Shown here: piece after piece, positions 34,605-44,845 of the stretch | Layout: every line of letters starts with the position of its first letter | How positions within the stretch are numbered: position 1 is the stretch's first letter | Source: Olleya marilimosa CAM030 | GTDB lineage: Bacteria > Bacteroidota > Bacteroidia > Flavobacteriales > Flavobacteriaceae | Assembly (NCBI RefSeq): GCF_000518485.1 | Contig: NZ_KI912443.1 | Span: 124,001 to 188,000 of the forward strand | Direction of reading: 5' to 3' | Length of the DNA stretch: 64,000 nucleotides | Notes under the pieces: generated by a model | The model's database searches: none | What the model saw: only the letters and a program-made list of their open reading frames with translations | What the model was told of the DNA's origin: nothing | Position numbers and translations under genes: made by a program

Positions 34605-36578
34605 ATGAAAAAATCAACTCATTATTTACTCAAACTTTTAGTACTAACACTATTTTTAAATCTTACTAACTGCTCTAAAGACGAAGACTATCAAATTAAT
34701 GACCAACAAGTAAAGTCTGAATCGAAAGTTTTAGTTAAAAAAATTAGCAGACAAGAAGTATATAGTAATCCTGTTTTAGCTAACAATTTATCAAAATATT
34801 GCGGAGAAAAAAGTAATAATCAAATTAAAGGAGAAGAGTATTCTAACGCTAATTCAAAAATTATTTATAATAGCGACTTAAATATAGCTATTAACGATCA
34901 AGTCGCTAATTTTTTACAAAGTACAGATGGGAGTTATCATTCTTATACATTTAACGTTATTAATTATAACGATTTAAGTGCTAAAAGTAATCTTTTATTA
35001 TCATTACAACCCGATGGTAGTTACTTAGAGGTACTAATTAATTACGATTTATCAGACCAACAATTAGAAGCGTTTAATACTACAGGTTTACTGCCAGAAA
35101 ACGTTGAAATTACATCGCAATTATTAGAAAACGGAACGTTTACAACTAGCTTATTTGCTAAAACGTTAGTATTAGGTACAGAATGTGGTGGTATAGAATA
35201 TGGAAATGTTAATTCTTCTATTTGTACAGCAGGTGGCAACCATGTATGGACCCAAAGATTTGATTGTCAAGGATACCCTGGTCCAAATGGACCAACTCCA
35301 GGTTCAGATTACACAGTGTCCTTTGATTTGGATTGTCTAATTGAAAATGCGGGAAGTGATAGTACATTAGATAGCGATACCACATCAGAAGGTGAAAATC
35401 AAGAGCAAGAAGATAATGGAGGAGTTTTAGATGGTCCTAATAATTTAGATAACCCTAACGATGACGATAATGATGAGAACTACAATCCTGATGACATTAA
35501 TAACCATGGTAATGAACAAAGTGTCCCTTTGTTTGATGGCTCATTACAATCAGTCTCTGGTCCTTTTACATCATTTTTAAGTGGTTTGTCACCAGAACTG
35601 CAGGATTTTATAAATAGTCCAAGTAACATTTTTATAAAAATAAATATTGGAGATTTTTTAACGGAAAATAATCATTCTGATGATTCTAAAGCTTTTTCTA
35701 ATGAACTACTGGCAGTTATCAGTCAAGAAACAATTGTAGATTATAATGCATTAAATTTCATGCTTGATGCAAAAACTCAAAATAAAATTTATAATTCTTT
35801 TGATTATGCTTTTTTAAATTCTGTAAATCAATATATGTCTATTGACACTTCTGATGCAGAAATGACAGATCCCTTGACTTTATATTTTAAGATGAGATGT
35901 ATTGCATTAAGAGCAGCACATCCTGATTGGTCTAACATCAAAATTTATTGGGAAGCATCTAAGGATTTGGTTCATTTTTCACTTGATACATTAGGTTTAA
36001 TTCCATTTTTTGGCGAGCCCGCAGATATTATTAATGGTATTATCTATACTTTTGAAGGAGATGCTTTGAATGCTACTTTAAGTTATTCTGGTGCAGTGCC
36101 AATTGCAGGGTGGTTAAGTACAAGTGCAAAAATTTCTATAAAAGTACTTAATCAAACTACACAAGGTGTTATTGGGTTGGTCTTTAAAGTAAGTGATAGT
36201 GGTTTGATCTCCTTTGGGGATAGAAATATACTTAAACACGTAATTGGATCAGCTGGTACAGGATTACATGCACATCATATAATTCCTTGGGATTTTAGAA
36301 ATCATGATTTAGTACAGAAAGCAGCAAATTCAGCTGGTGGTTTTAATATGAACGAAGCAATAAATGGCATACCTTTGCCTTCTGGTAGTCATTTAAATGG
36401 CCATCCTTCTTATAGTACCAAGGTTAATGATATTTTAGATAATATAAATGTTGATGGTATGGATAATGACGAAGCATACACTGTTTTAAGTAATTTCATT
36501 AATTATTTAGATAATTTGATAAATTCAAATCAATCATTAAATTTAGGTGAAGTATCAGAATTAATTAATTATCCTTAA
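34605..36578 (+). CDS. lipoprotein polymorphic toxin with C-terminal AHH nuclease domain
   Basis: A 657-residue protein built in modules. A lipoprotein signal ends at LFLNLTNC. A long low-complexity middle follows, with an acidic Asn/Asp-rich linker (about 265-300). Next is a pre-toxin segment (about 455-520, LDTLGLIPFFGEPADIINGI and SYSGAVPIAGWLS). The C-terminal AHH domain (about 550-657) has the catalytic A556-H557-H558 in LHAHHIIPWDF, N587 and H600. AHH is an HNH/EndoVII-like nuclease seen in polymorphic toxins. The following gene is a DUF1963 protein, a known immunity family. Delivery by a lipoprotein is unusual; no T6SS or T9SS signal is visible. Confidence 0.85.
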   Translation: MKKSTHYLLKLLVLTLFLNLTNCSKDEDYQINDQQVKSESKVLVKKISRQEVYSNPVLANNLSKYCGEKSNNQIKGEEYSNANSKIIYNSDLNIAINDQVANFLQSTDGSYHSYTFNVINYNDLSAKSNLLLSLQPDGSYLEVLINYDLSDQQLEAFNTTGLLPENVEITSQLLENGTFTTSLFAKTLVLGTECGGIEYGNVNSSICTAGGNHVWTQRFDCQGYPGPNGPTPGSDYTVSFDLDCLIENAGSDSTLDSDTTSEGENQEQEDNGGVLDGPNNLDNPNDDDNDENYNPDDINNHGNEQSVPLFDGSLQSVSGPFTSFLSGLSPELQDFINSPSNIFIKINIGDFLTENNHSDDSKAFSNELLAVISQETIVDYNALNFMLDAKTQNKIYNSFDYAFLNSVNQYMSIDTSDAEMTDPLTLYFKMRCIALRAAHPDWSNIKIYWEASKDLVHFSLDTLGLIPFFGEPADIINGIIYTFEGDALNATLSYSGAVPIAGWLSTSAKISIKVLNQTTQGVIGLVFKVSDSGLISFGDRNILKHVIGSAGTGLHAHHIIPWDFRNHDLVQKAANSAGGFNMNEAINGIPLPSGSHLNGHPSYSTKVNDILDNINVDGMDNDEAYTVLSNFINYLDNLINSNQSLNLGEVSELINYP

Positions 36579-36598
36579 AGGGTTTTTTTATAACGCAT

Positions 36599-37486
36599 AT
36601 GAACAATAATAAGAAAGAGGAATTAATTACATTCATTTTAAACTCAACAAACGAAATTAGTTTATCAGATAGAGAGAAACTTACTAAATTAATTCGTCCA
36701 GCAGTGGGAATGAAAACTCAATCAATTGATGATTCTAAAATAGAAATTGGTAAATCAAAGATTGGAGGTAAACCAGATTTACCAAAAAATTTTATTTGGC
36801 CTACATTTGAAAATAAGTCATTATTATTTTGTGCTCAATATAACTTATCAGAAATTCAGGTTTTTGAAGAAGATAATATTCTTCCTAACATAGGAATGTT
36901 TTATATATTCTTGAACATAAATGAAAAATGGAATCAGTTTAGCGTATTAGAGGAAGATTACCAATTTATCTATTCAGAATCTGATCAATTGTTTAGAGTA
37001 GATTATCCCAAAGACTATGGTGTCAATTGGAGCTTTAAAAGTGCAACGATATCATACTTTAAATATTATACGTTACCTCATGATGAAAACTATCACTTAA
37101 TGACGTTTAATGAAAAAAATAAAGATTTCTATTTTCATTTTTATCAACCATTCAAAGAATTTATGGAAGAGGAATTATTTTCAGAGGTCAATAATCTTCA
37201 TCAAATTCTTGGTTATGATAATTCAATACAAACTAGTGTAGTATATGATTTTGCAGCTAAAGAATTGAATCTTTACGCAAAAGGAGGTTCTGAATATCAA
37301 AAACGATGGGATGAAATTTTAAAATTATCGAAATCATATGAATTATTGTTACAATTAGATTGTGATGATAGCAATACTGATTTAAGAAAATTTGGTGGAA
37401 GTGGTATATTTTATTTTGGAATTAAACGTAATGATTTAAGGATTAAAAATTTTAAAAATATATGTATGTCATTTCAAATGACATAA
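36599..37486 (+). CDS. DUF1963/YwqG-family protein, probable immunity protein
   Basis: A 295-residue soluble protein without signal peptide. DUF1963 features include SKIGGKPDLPKNFIWP and LLFCAQYNLSEI, with a C-terminal LLLQLDCDDS and KFGGSGIFYFGI block. This family is known as immunity proteins next to polymorphic toxins. The gene begins 20 bases after the AHH toxin stop, so I infer that it neutralises that nuclease in the cytoplasm. Confidence 0.85.
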   Translation: MNNNKKEELITFILNSTNEISLSDREKLTKLIRPAVGMKTQSIDDSKIEIGKSKIGGKPDLPKNFIWPTFENKSLLFCAQYNLSEIQVFEEDNILPNIGMFYIFLNINEKWNQFSVLEEDYQFIYSESDQLFRVDYPKDYGVNWSFKSATISYFKYYTLPHDENYHLMTFNEKNKDFYFHFYQPFKEFMEEELFSEVNNLHQILGYDNSIQTSVVYDFAAKELNLYAKGGSEYQKRWDEILKLSKSYELLLQLDCDDSNTDLRKFGGSGIFYFGIKRNDLRIKNFKNICMSFQMT

Positions 37487-37581
37487 AAGACTGAAACAAA
37501 AAATAAGATATAAAGGTTTTTCCTAACATGAACTTTAAGGAAATTGTTTGTAGAAAAAATATTGAACTAATTTATTAAAAC

Positions 37582-37971
37582 ATGAATATTTTACAAAAAA
37601 CAGGACAAAAAAGGACAGTACTTATTTCAATAAGTATCGTGTTGGTCTCAATACACACTATTTATTTTTATCACTCATTAATGCCAGAGTTTGAAGTTAA
37701 AAAATTAATACAACAAGGTGTTAGATTTTTGTTAACTATAGGACTTTTAAGTATGATATACAAAGGTAAGAATTGGGCTAGAATACTAGGAGTTATGTTA
37801 TTTGCAATTGCAGCTTTAACAGCTATTTATAGCATTTTTACTGTTAACACTTCATTAATTAATAAAACTCCATTTATGGTTATGAGTTTTGTTTATTCTG
37901 TTGCGATATATCATTTTTATTTTTCTAAGAGTTTTAAAGCCTTTGTTGAATTTCAGACACAAAATAAATAA
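37582..37971 (+). CDS. small membrane protein of the toxin locus
   Basis: A 129-residue protein with four probable transmembrane helices and the motif GKNWARILG between the second and third. I do not recognise the family. It follows the immunity gene by 95 bases on the same strand, so it may be part of the locus or simply an unrelated neighbour. Confidence 0.65.
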   Translation: MNILQKTGQKRTVLISISIVLVSIHTIYFYHSLMPEFEVKKLIQQGVRFLLTIGLLSMIYKGKNWARILGVMLFAIAALTAIYSIFTVNTSLINKTPFMVMSFVYSVAIYHFYFSKSFKAFVEFQTQNK

Positions 37972-37994
37972 TAAAAAAAATACTTCTTTAACAC

Positions 37995-38024
37995 AAAAAA
38001 TCCAGTCATTTGACTGGATTTTTT
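37995..38024. terminator. bidirectional terminator between the toxin locus and rpoN
   Basis: A stem AAAAAATCCAGTCA/TGACTGGATTTTTT with A- and T-runs on both sides lies between convergent genes. Confidence 0.85.
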
Positions 38025-38027
38025 TAA

Positions 38028-39488
38028 TTATATTTTTTTACGCAACCTAGCAACTGGTATATCCAATTGCTCTCTATATTTAGCAACAGTACGACGTGCA
38101 ATAGGATAGCCTTTTTCTTTTAAGATTTTAGCTAAAGCTTCATCTGTAAGCGGTTTCTTTTTGCTTTCTTCTTCAATGACAGTTTCTAATATTTTTTTAA
38201 TCTCTCTAGTCGATACTTCTTCTCCTTGATCGTTAGTCATAGATTCAGAGAAAAATTCTTTTATCAACTTAGTTCCGTAAGGTGTATCTACGTATTTACT
38301 ATTAGCAACACGTGATACTGTAGACACGTCCATCTCAATCTCATCTGCAATATCTTTTAATATCATTGGTTTAAGATTGCGCTCATCACCTGTTAAAAAA
38401 TATTCTTTTTGATAATGCATGATGCTGCTCATAGTTACAAATAAAGTTTGTTGACGCTGTTTGATAGCATCAATAAACCACTTAGCTGCATCTAGTTTTT
38501 GTTTTATAAACATAACAGCATCTTTTTGCGACTTACTTTTATCTTTACTTTCTTTATAACCTTTCATCATGTTACTATATTCTCTAGAAACATGTAATTC
38601 TGGTGCATTACGACCATTTAAAGTAAGCTCTAACTCGCCATCAACAATTTTAATTGCAAAGTCAGGTACGACGTGTTCTACAATTCTGTTATTTCCAGCA
38701 TAGGATCCTCCTGGCTTTGGATTTAAACGTTCAATTTCATGAATAGCATCCTTAAGTTGCAACTCTGAAATATCAAATTTTTGCATTAATTTTTTGTAAT
38801 GCTTTTTTGTAAATTGATCAAAAGCGTTATCTATAATATCTGCTGCTAATACTATGTCAGGCTGTTTTTCTTTACGATGTAATTGGATGCTTAAACACTC
38901 TTGTAGGTTTCTAGCACCAACACCAGCTGGATCCAATTGATGAACAATCCTAAGTACTTTTTTTACTTTATCTTCATCAGTGTAGACGCTTTGTGTAAAT
39001 GCTAAATCATCCACAATATCACTTAATTCTCTACGTATGTATCCACTTTCATCTACACTACCAACTAAAAATTCGGCAATATCTCTTTCGTCGTCTGATA
39101 GTCTGTACGTGTTTAATTGATTGATTAAATGTTGTGTAAACGATGTTCCTGCTGCATAAGGGACGCTTTTCTCTTCGTCATCTGCGCTATAATTATTAAC
39201 ACTTGTTCTATAATCAGGTACTTCGTCATCACTTAAATAATCATCTACATTAATATCACCAGTATCAATAGTTTCATTATCATTATAGTCGTCTTGAGAG
39301 TTGTCAAAGTCATCATCTAACTCGTCAGAATTATCTTCTTTACCACCTTCTAAAGCAGGGTTTTCTTCCAGCTCTTGCTTTAATCGCTGCTCAAATGCTT
39401 GCGTAGGCAATTGTATCAATTTCATTAATTGAATTTGTTGCGGAGACAACTTTTGCGATAATTTAAACTGTAGATATTGTTTAAGCAT
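38028..39488 (-). CDS. rpoN: RNA polymerase sigma-54 factor
   Basis: A 486-residue sigma-54. Region I (about 1-50, QKLSPQQIQLMKLIQLP) interacts with activators. An acidic linker (about 50-100) follows, then the core-binding region and the helix-turn-helix (DIADEIEMDVSTVSRVANSKYV). The RpoN box RRTVAKYREQLDIP is intact near the C-terminus. Its presence implies that some promoters need an AAA+ enhancer-binding activator; none is encoded here. Confidence 0.95.
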   Translation of the reverse strand: MLKQYLQFKLSQKLSPQQIQLMKLIQLPTQAFEQRLKQELEENPALEGGKEDNSDELDDDFDNSQDDYNDNETIDTGDINVDDYLSDDEVPDYRTSVNNYSADDEEKSVPYAAGTSFTQHLINQLNTYRLSDDERDIAEFLVGSVDESGYIRRELSDIVDDLAFTQSVYTDEDKVKKVLRIVHQLDPAGVGARNLQECLSIQLHRKEKQPDIVLAADIIDNAFDQFTKKHYKKLMQKFDISELQLKDAIHEIERLNPKPGGSYAGNNRIVEHVVPDFAIKIVDGELELTLNGRNAPELHVSREYSNMMKGYKESKDKSKSQKDAVMFIKQKLDAAKWFIDAIKQRQQTLFVTMSSIMHYQKEYFLTGDERNLKPMILKDIADEIEMDVSTVSRVANSKYVDTPYGTKLIKEFFSESMTNDQGEEVSTREIKKILETVIEEESKKKPLTDEALAKILKEKGYPIARRTVAKYREQLDIPVARLRKKI

Positions 39489-39519
39489 GATGTGTTTTAG
39501 AATTAGGATAAAAATAAAA

Positions 39520-39556
39520 AAAACAATCTACATTATTGATTTTAGTAGATTGTTTT
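39520..39556 (-). terminator. terminator of asnS
   Basis: A perfect 12-bp stem AAAACAATCTAC (39520-39531)/GTAGATTGTTTT (39545-39556), 13-base loop, between asnS and rpoN. Confidence 0.7.
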
Positions 39557-39612
39557 AAGATATATTTTAGGTATAAATTTACGTTAGTGTACTACTATAG
39601 TAATTTTATCCA

Positions 39613-41043
39613 TTAAAACTCTGCGTTTTGTGGTGTTCTTGGGTAAGGAATTACGTCTCTAATGTTAGTCATACCAGTAGCAAACATAACCAAACGTTCA
39701 AATCCAAGTCCAAAACCAGAGTGTACTGCTGTACCATACTTACGTAAGTCTAAGTACCACCATAATTCTTCTTCAGGAATATCTAGGACAGCCATTTTTT
39801 CTTTAAGGACTTCTAAGCGCTCTTCACGTTGTGATCCACCAACTATTTCTCCAATACCTGGAAATAAAATATCCATTGCTCTTACTGTTTTTCCGTCTTC
39901 ATTTAAACGCATGTAAAATGCTTTAATGTTTGCAGGATAATCAAATAATATTACTGGACATTTAAAGTGCTTTTCTACAAGAAAACGTTCGTGTTCTGAT
40001 TGTAAATCTGCTCCCCATTCTTCAATGATATAATTAAATTTCTTTTTCTTGTTAGGTTTAGAGTTTCTTAAAATATCTATAGCTTCAGTATAGCTAACAC
40101 GTTTAAAGTTGTTTTCTGTAACAAATTTTAATTTTTCAATTAAACTTAAATCACTTCTTTCAGCTTGTGGTTTTACTTTTTCTTCATCTAATAGACGTTG
40201 GTCTAAAAATTCTAAATCTTCTTTATTATGCTCTAAAACGTAAGATATCACAGACTTCATGAAGTCTTCTGCTAAATCCATATTACCAGCTAAGTCCATA
40301 AAAGCAACTTCAGGCTCAATCATCCAAAACTCTGCAAGGTGACGAGAAGTGTTAGAGTTTTCTGCTCTAAACGTTGGTCCAAAAGTGTATACTTTACCTA
40401 AAGACATCGCATAGGTTTCTGCTTCTAATTGTCCCGAAACAGTTAGGTTTGTGTCTTTGCCAAAAAAGTTTTTTGAGTGATCTATAGCTCCATCCTCTGT
40501 TAAAGGTGGATTTTTTTGATCTAATGTGCTTACACGAAACATTTCTCCAGCACCTTCTGCATCACTACCTGTTATGATTGGTGTATGCATGTAGTAAAAA
40601 CCATTGTCGTTAAAATACTTGTGTACCGCAAAAGATAAAGCCGAACGTAAACGCATTACAGCACTAAATGTATTAGTACGTGTGCGTAAATGTGCGTTTT
40701 CTCTTAAAAACTCAAAGCTGTGTTTTTTAGGCTGAATTGGATATGTTTCAGGGTCAGAATCTCCTAGGATTTCAATCTTAGTAACTGTAATTTCAACGTT
40801 TTGTCCTTTTCCTTGACTCTCCACTAAATCTCCTGTAATAGCTACAGCAGCACCTGTTGTGATTCGTTTTAATAAGGCTTCGTCAGTTTTTTCAAAATCT
40901 ACTACACATTGAATGTTTTGTAGTGTTGATCCATCATTTAAAGCCACAAATCTATTGGCTCTAAAGGTACGTACCCAACCTTTTATATGTACTTCCTGTA
41001 ATTTGGTCTCTTTAAGTAATGTAGCGACTGTATATGAATTCAT
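39613..41043 (-). CDS. asnS: asparaginyl-tRNA synthetase
   Basis: A 476-residue class II synthetase that charges tRNA-Asn directly. The N-terminal OB-fold ([21 protein letters not shown]) is followed by the catalytic domain with motif 2 ([26 protein letters not shown]) and motif 3 ([12 protein letters not shown]). The [12 protein letters not shown] sequence separates it from AspRS, also present here. MMPL exporter gene 35 bases upstream. Confidence 0.96.
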   Translation of the reverse strand: MNSYTVATLLKETKLQEVHIKGWVRTFRANRFVALNDGSTLQNIQCVVDFEKTDEALLKRITTGAAVAITGDLVESQGKGQNVEITVTKIEILGDSDPETYPIQPKKHSFEFLRENAHLRTRTNTFSAVMRLRSALSFAVHKYFNDNGFYYMHTPIITGSDAEGAGEMFRVSTLDQKNPPLTEDGAIDHSKNFFGKDTNLTVSGQLEAETYAMSLGKVYTFGPTFRAENSNTSRHLAEFWMIEPEVAFMDLAGNMDLAEDFMKSVISYVLEHNKEDLEFLDQRLLDEEKVKPQAERSDLSLIEKLKFVTENNFKRVSYTEAIDILRNSKPNKKKKFNYIIEEWGADLQSEHERFLVEKHFKCPVILFDYPANIKAFYMRLNEDGKTVRAMDILFPGIGEIVGGSQREERLEVLKEKMAVLDIPEEELWWYLDLRKYGTAVHSGFGLGFERLVMFATGMTNIRDVIPYPRTPQNAEF

Positions 41044-41078
41044 TTTTAAAAAAATTTGATTAAAAATATACTTTTATA

Positions 41079-43496
41079 TTATTTTTCTTCTGAAATAAAT
41101 GATTTTTCTTCCTCATCATCATCTTCAGAAGGTATGATATTTATTGTTGGTTCTTTTAATACCTCTTTGTTGGCTATGCTTCTTTCTAGAGATAATAATA
41201 AAGATGGTAATAATAGTAAGTTTGATAACATGGCAAATAACAATGTTACAGATACTAATGCACCTAAAGCAACTGTACCACCAAAGCTTGAGATTATAAA
41301 TACAGAAAACCCGAAAAATAGTACTATTGATGTATAAAACATACTAACACCTGTCTCTCTTAAGGCTGCATAAACTGATTTTTTAATTTTCCAATTATTA
41401 GCTTGTAACTCTTGTCTGTATTTTGCCAAAAAGTGTATAGTATCATCTACAGATATACCAAAAGCAATACTAAATACAAGTATAGTTGAGGGCTTAATTG
41501 GTACGCCTAAATAGCCCATTAATCCAGCAGTAACAACTAATGGTAAAAGATTTGGGATTAATGAAACAATTATCATCCTAAATGATCGGAACATATAAGC
41601 CATAAACAGTGAAATTAAAATCACAGCTAATGATAGTGATATGGCTAAGTTTTTAACCAAATATTTAGTTCCTTTTTGAAACACTAATGCTTTACCAGTC
41701 ATGGTGACGTTATAGCGGTCGTTTGGAAAAACATTATCAATTTTGTCTTGAAGATTTTCTTGGATACGTTCCATTTTATCCGTTCCAATATCCTTCATAA
41801 AGGTTGTTATTCTTGCGTATTGACCAGTACTATCAACAAAGTTTTTAAGTAAATCTACATTTGAAGTCGAGTTTTTTGCATAGGACAAAATGAAGCTGTT
41901 TTCTTGACTTGTTGGTAGCTGGTAATATTTTGGATTGCCATTATAATACGCTTGTTTAGAGTATTTAACTAAGCCTACCACAGATATTGGTTTTGAAAAT
42001 TCAGGTGTTTCATTTATAAACTCCTCAATTTTATTCATTCGTTTTAAAGTCGCTAACTTCATTACGCCTTGTTTACGCTTGGTGTCAATCATGATTTCTA
42101 ATGGCATAATACCATCAAACTCTTCTTCAAAAAAGCGAATATCTTGAAAAAATTCTGCCTTTTTAGGCATATCCTCTATAAGGCTTCCTGATATTTTAAT
42201 TTGAAAAATTCCAATTAAACATACCACTAAAAGCACTAAAGATGTAATATAAATAGTGATACGTTTTTCTCTTACCATTTGCTCCATCCAGTTTACAAAA
42301 CCACCAATCCATTTTTTGTTTAAATGTTCTAAATGGCGATCTTTAGGGTAAGGTAAAAAGGTGTAAATAATTGGTATTATTAATAGGCAAAGTATAAAAA
42401 TAGCAAGGATACTTAATGAAGCTACAACACCAAACTCTTTTAATAAAGTGCTTTCTGTTAAAATAAACGTTGCAAAACCAGAGGCTGTTGTTACATTAGT
42501 CATTAATGTTGCATTACCAACTTTAGTAATGACACGTTGTAAACTTTTTACTTTATTACCATGAGATTTAACCTCATGTTGGTATTTGTTAATTAAGAAA
42601 ATACAATTAGGAATACCAATAACAATAATTAAAGGAGGTATTAATGCTGTTAATACGGTAATCTCGTAACCTAACATTCCTAGGATACCCAAAGTCCACA
42701 TAACACCAATACAAACTACGATAAGTGAAATAAAGGTGGCTCTAAACGATCTAAAAAATAAAAAGAATATTAAGGAGGTTACTAATAATGCAGCAAGTAC
42801 AAATAAGTTAATCTCATCAACAATATTTTGTGCATTAAGCGTACGTATGTATGGCATACCAGAAATGCGGACATTCATTCCTTGAGCTTTCTCAAAAGCT
42901 TTAACTTTTTCAACTAGGTTGTCCATAACAAAGTCCTTCCTAGCAGGTGTATTAACTATATCTTTTTTTAGGTATACAGCAGTACGTACCGTTTTGGTTT
43001 TCTTATTGAATAAAAAATTATCGTAAAAAGGATATTGGTTAAAAAGTTGATCTTGTAGTTTTTCAATTTGTTGAATGGAAGAAACGGAGTCTTTTATAAA
43101 AGGCTCTAAAGCAAATTTTTCGTTTTCTTGATCCTTAACTAATTTTTGAAGGTCTTTAATAGAAACTACAGTTTCTACCTCAGGTGCTTTTCTAAAACTA
43201 TCAGAAAGTGCGTTCCACGCATTTAGTTTTTCAACTGTAAATAGGGTTGTGTCCTTTACACCAAGGACAATTAAATTACCTTCTTCACCAAAAACTTTTA
43301 AAAAATCGTTGTAAGTAATATTAACCTCATGGTCGTCTGGTAATAGGTTGGCCTCAGTATACGTAAAACGCATGTACTTCCATTGTGTACTAAAAAATAT
43401 AGTAACAAGTACAACACCTATTAGAATTGCTATCTTATTGCGCAAGATTAGTCTTGCAACAACATCCCAGAAATTTGCTGAAAATAGTTTTAACAT
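41079..43496 (-). CDS. MMPL/RND-superfamily exporter (patched-like)
   Basis: An 805-residue membrane protein with about 12 helices in two halves, each with a periplasmic loop. The helix motifs are IGIPNCIFLINKY, and in the second half FSIAFGISVDDTIHFLAKYR; the GxxxDD/xxH pattern is typical of MMPL/HpnN-type exporters of lipids, hopanoids or fatty acids. An acidic C-terminal tail (EDDDEEEKSFISEEK) ends it. The substrate cannot be read from the sequence. Its -7 box is present upstream. Confidence 0.85.
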   Translation of the reverse strand: MLKLFSANFWDVVARLILRNKIAILIGVVLVTIFFSTQWKYMRFTYTEANLLPDDHEVNITYNDFLKVFGEEGNLIVLGVKDTTLFTVEKLNAWNALSDSFRKAPEVETVVSIKDLQKLVKDQENEKFALEPFIKDSVSSIQQIEKLQDQLFNQYPFYDNFLFNKKTKTVRTAVYLKKDIVNTPARKDFVMDNLVEKVKAFEKAQGMNVRISGMPYIRTLNAQNIVDEINLFVLAALLVTSLIFFLFFRSFRATFISLIVVCIGVMWTLGILGMLGYEITVLTALIPPLIIVIGIPNCIFLINKYQHEVKSHGNKVKSLQRVITKVGNATLMTNVTTASGFATFILTESTLLKEFGVVASLSILAIFILCLLIIPIIYTFLPYPKDRHLEHLNKKWIGGFVNWMEQMVREKRITIYITSLVLLVVCLIGIFQIKISGSLIEDMPKKAEFFQDIRFFEEEFDGIMPLEIMIDTKRKQGVMKLATLKRMNKIEEFINETPEFSKPISVVGLVKYSKQAYYNGNPKYYQLPTSQENSFILSYAKNSTSNVDLLKNFVDSTGQYARITTFMKDIGTDKMERIQENLQDKIDNVFPNDRYNVTMTGKALVFQKGTKYLVKNLAISLSLAVILISLFMAYMFRSFRMIIVSLIPNLLPLVVTAGLMGYLGVPIKPSTILVFSIAFGISVDDTIHFLAKYRQELQANNWKIKKSVYAALRETGVSMFYTSIVLFFGFSVFIISSFGGTVALGALVSVTLLFAMLSNLLLLPSLLLSLERSIANKEVLKEPTINIIPSEDDDEEEKSFISEEK

Positions 43497-43515
43497 AATG
43501 CTCTAAAAAACGGAG

Positions 43516-43523
43516 CAAAGGTA
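43516..43523 (-). promoter_or_regulatory. -7 promoter box of the MMPL exporter gene
   Basis: TACCTTTG on the minus strand matches TAnnTTTG, 19 bases before the ATG at 43496. Confidence 0.5.
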
Positions 43524-43558
43524 TGCAAAACCATTGTATTTACTAAGCTAAATTTAGT

Positions 43559-44845
43559 TTATAATGCAATATTAAAAGTGAATTTAATTGCAATATTATC
43601 TTCTTCATTTGGTAAATGGTATGCACCATATCTATACGTTGCACTAAGACCAAAACCAAATAGTAGTTTGTTAATCTCAAAACCAGATTCTGTATAACCG
43701 TATTTTAAGGTTTGAAACGTAACTTCTTGGTGTCTACCAATATTATTCATATTACCAATTGCATAACGTGTAATAAGCACTAATTGAGGGTTAAATCGTT
43801 TAGCAATAGCAAATGGTTTAACATAATGCTTTAGCACTACTGTCGAAAAACGGTCTGAAAAAAACTCGTTAAAATACATGGTTTCAAAACTATTAATTCC
43901 AGCAACAGAAAAACGTTGCAAAATAGTTTCTTTGGTTATATTATTTGGGTATGCATGGTAAAGGTGGGTTAAAGGTGCATCACCATGTGCAATTCCAGCA
44001 CTTAAAGTTCCTATGGTATAAGAGTTTTTGTTATGCTTTATTTTATGTATAGTTTTAAAATCTAATTTTGAAAAGTTAAAATCTGCATTCAAAACATCTT
44101 TAAAACTTTTGGTGTATTGTAATGTAAATTTTGGGTAGCCTTCTATAATTGTTTGATTACCATTATCTGAAGTTTGCGAGGTGTTAAAAGGATTCCATTG
44201 TAGTGCAACTTTAGCTGTAGTAGTTTCAAAACCACTATAGTTATTACCATCTAAAAAATAGTTGTAAGAGTAGGTAGGTCTAATATTACTTATTGCTATC
44301 TCTGATTTAGAATATAATTTAGGATTAATTTCATGCTCTAAAGAAATTGCAGACGTAATATGCTTATGGAATAAATCAATGTTTAATAATCTAGGTTCAA
44401 AAAATGAAAAGGACCTGCTATCTGTCAAAAAATCTGAACTACCAGTTTCTTTTAAATCGTCAATATAAGATATGTTGATCCAAGTTTTTGACTTTGGGTT
44501 AACTCTAAAACCACCACCAATTTTATATTTGAAGCTATCGTCCCTAAAACCATAAACTAAATAAGAGTCTATCCTGTATTTTTCGGAAAAAGCATCATTT
44601 GTAATACCACCTAGACCTGTCCTAAAACCTTCATATTGATTAAATTTAATTAGATATCTTAGGTCAAAATTCCATATTTTAGTAGGGAAAAAACCATTTC
44701 CAATTTGTTTTAAAAGTTCACTAGATTTGGTAGTGTCACTAACTTTTAGATTTTGTTCAGGCGTTTGTGCCATACAAATTGTCATGCTAATTAAGCACAA
44801 CATTACTAACCAGTAATTTTGTTTTTTTGATTTAAAGTGCTGCAT
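43559..44845 (-). CDS. outer-membrane beta-barrel protein resembling the DUF5686 C-terminus
   Basis: A 428-residue exported protein with signal peptide (ends TICMAQ). The strands RYLIKFNQYEGFRTGLGGITNDAFSEK, YRIDSYLVYGFRDDSFKYKIGGG and terminal KFTFNIAL resemble the barrel part of DUF5686 proteins, but the carboxypeptidase-regulatory-like N-terminus normally preceding it is missing. Its start overlaps the 3' end of the TlpA-like gene by 14 bases, suggesting co-translation. Function unknown. Confidence 0.7.
   Translation of the reverse strand: MQHFKSKKQNYWLVMLCLISMTICMAQTPEQNLKVSDTTKSSELLKQIGNGFFPTKIWNFDLRYLIKFNQYEGFRTGLGGITNDAFSEKYRIDSYLVYGFRDDSFKYKIGGGFRVNPKSKTWINISYIDDLKETGSSDFLTDSRSFSFFEPRLLNIDLFHKHITSAISLEHEINPKLYSKSEIAISNIRPTYSYNYFLDGNNYSGFETTTAKVALQWNPFNTSQTSDNGNQTIIEGYPKFTLQYTKSFKDVLNADFNFSKLDFKTIHKIKHNKNSYTIGTLSAGIAHGDAPLTHLYHAYPNNITKETILQRFSVAGINSFETMYFNEFFSDRFSTVVLKHYVKPFAIAKRFNPQLVLITRYAIGNMNNIGRHQEVTFQTLKYGYTESGFEINKLLFGFGLSATYRYGAYHLPNEEDNIAIKFTFNIAL

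Noticed and set aside
34405-34608. 67-codon open frame upstream of the AHH toxin gene
   Set aside because: It overlaps the toxin start, lacks homology-like features and is a low-complexity A+T-rich frame in the probable promoter region.
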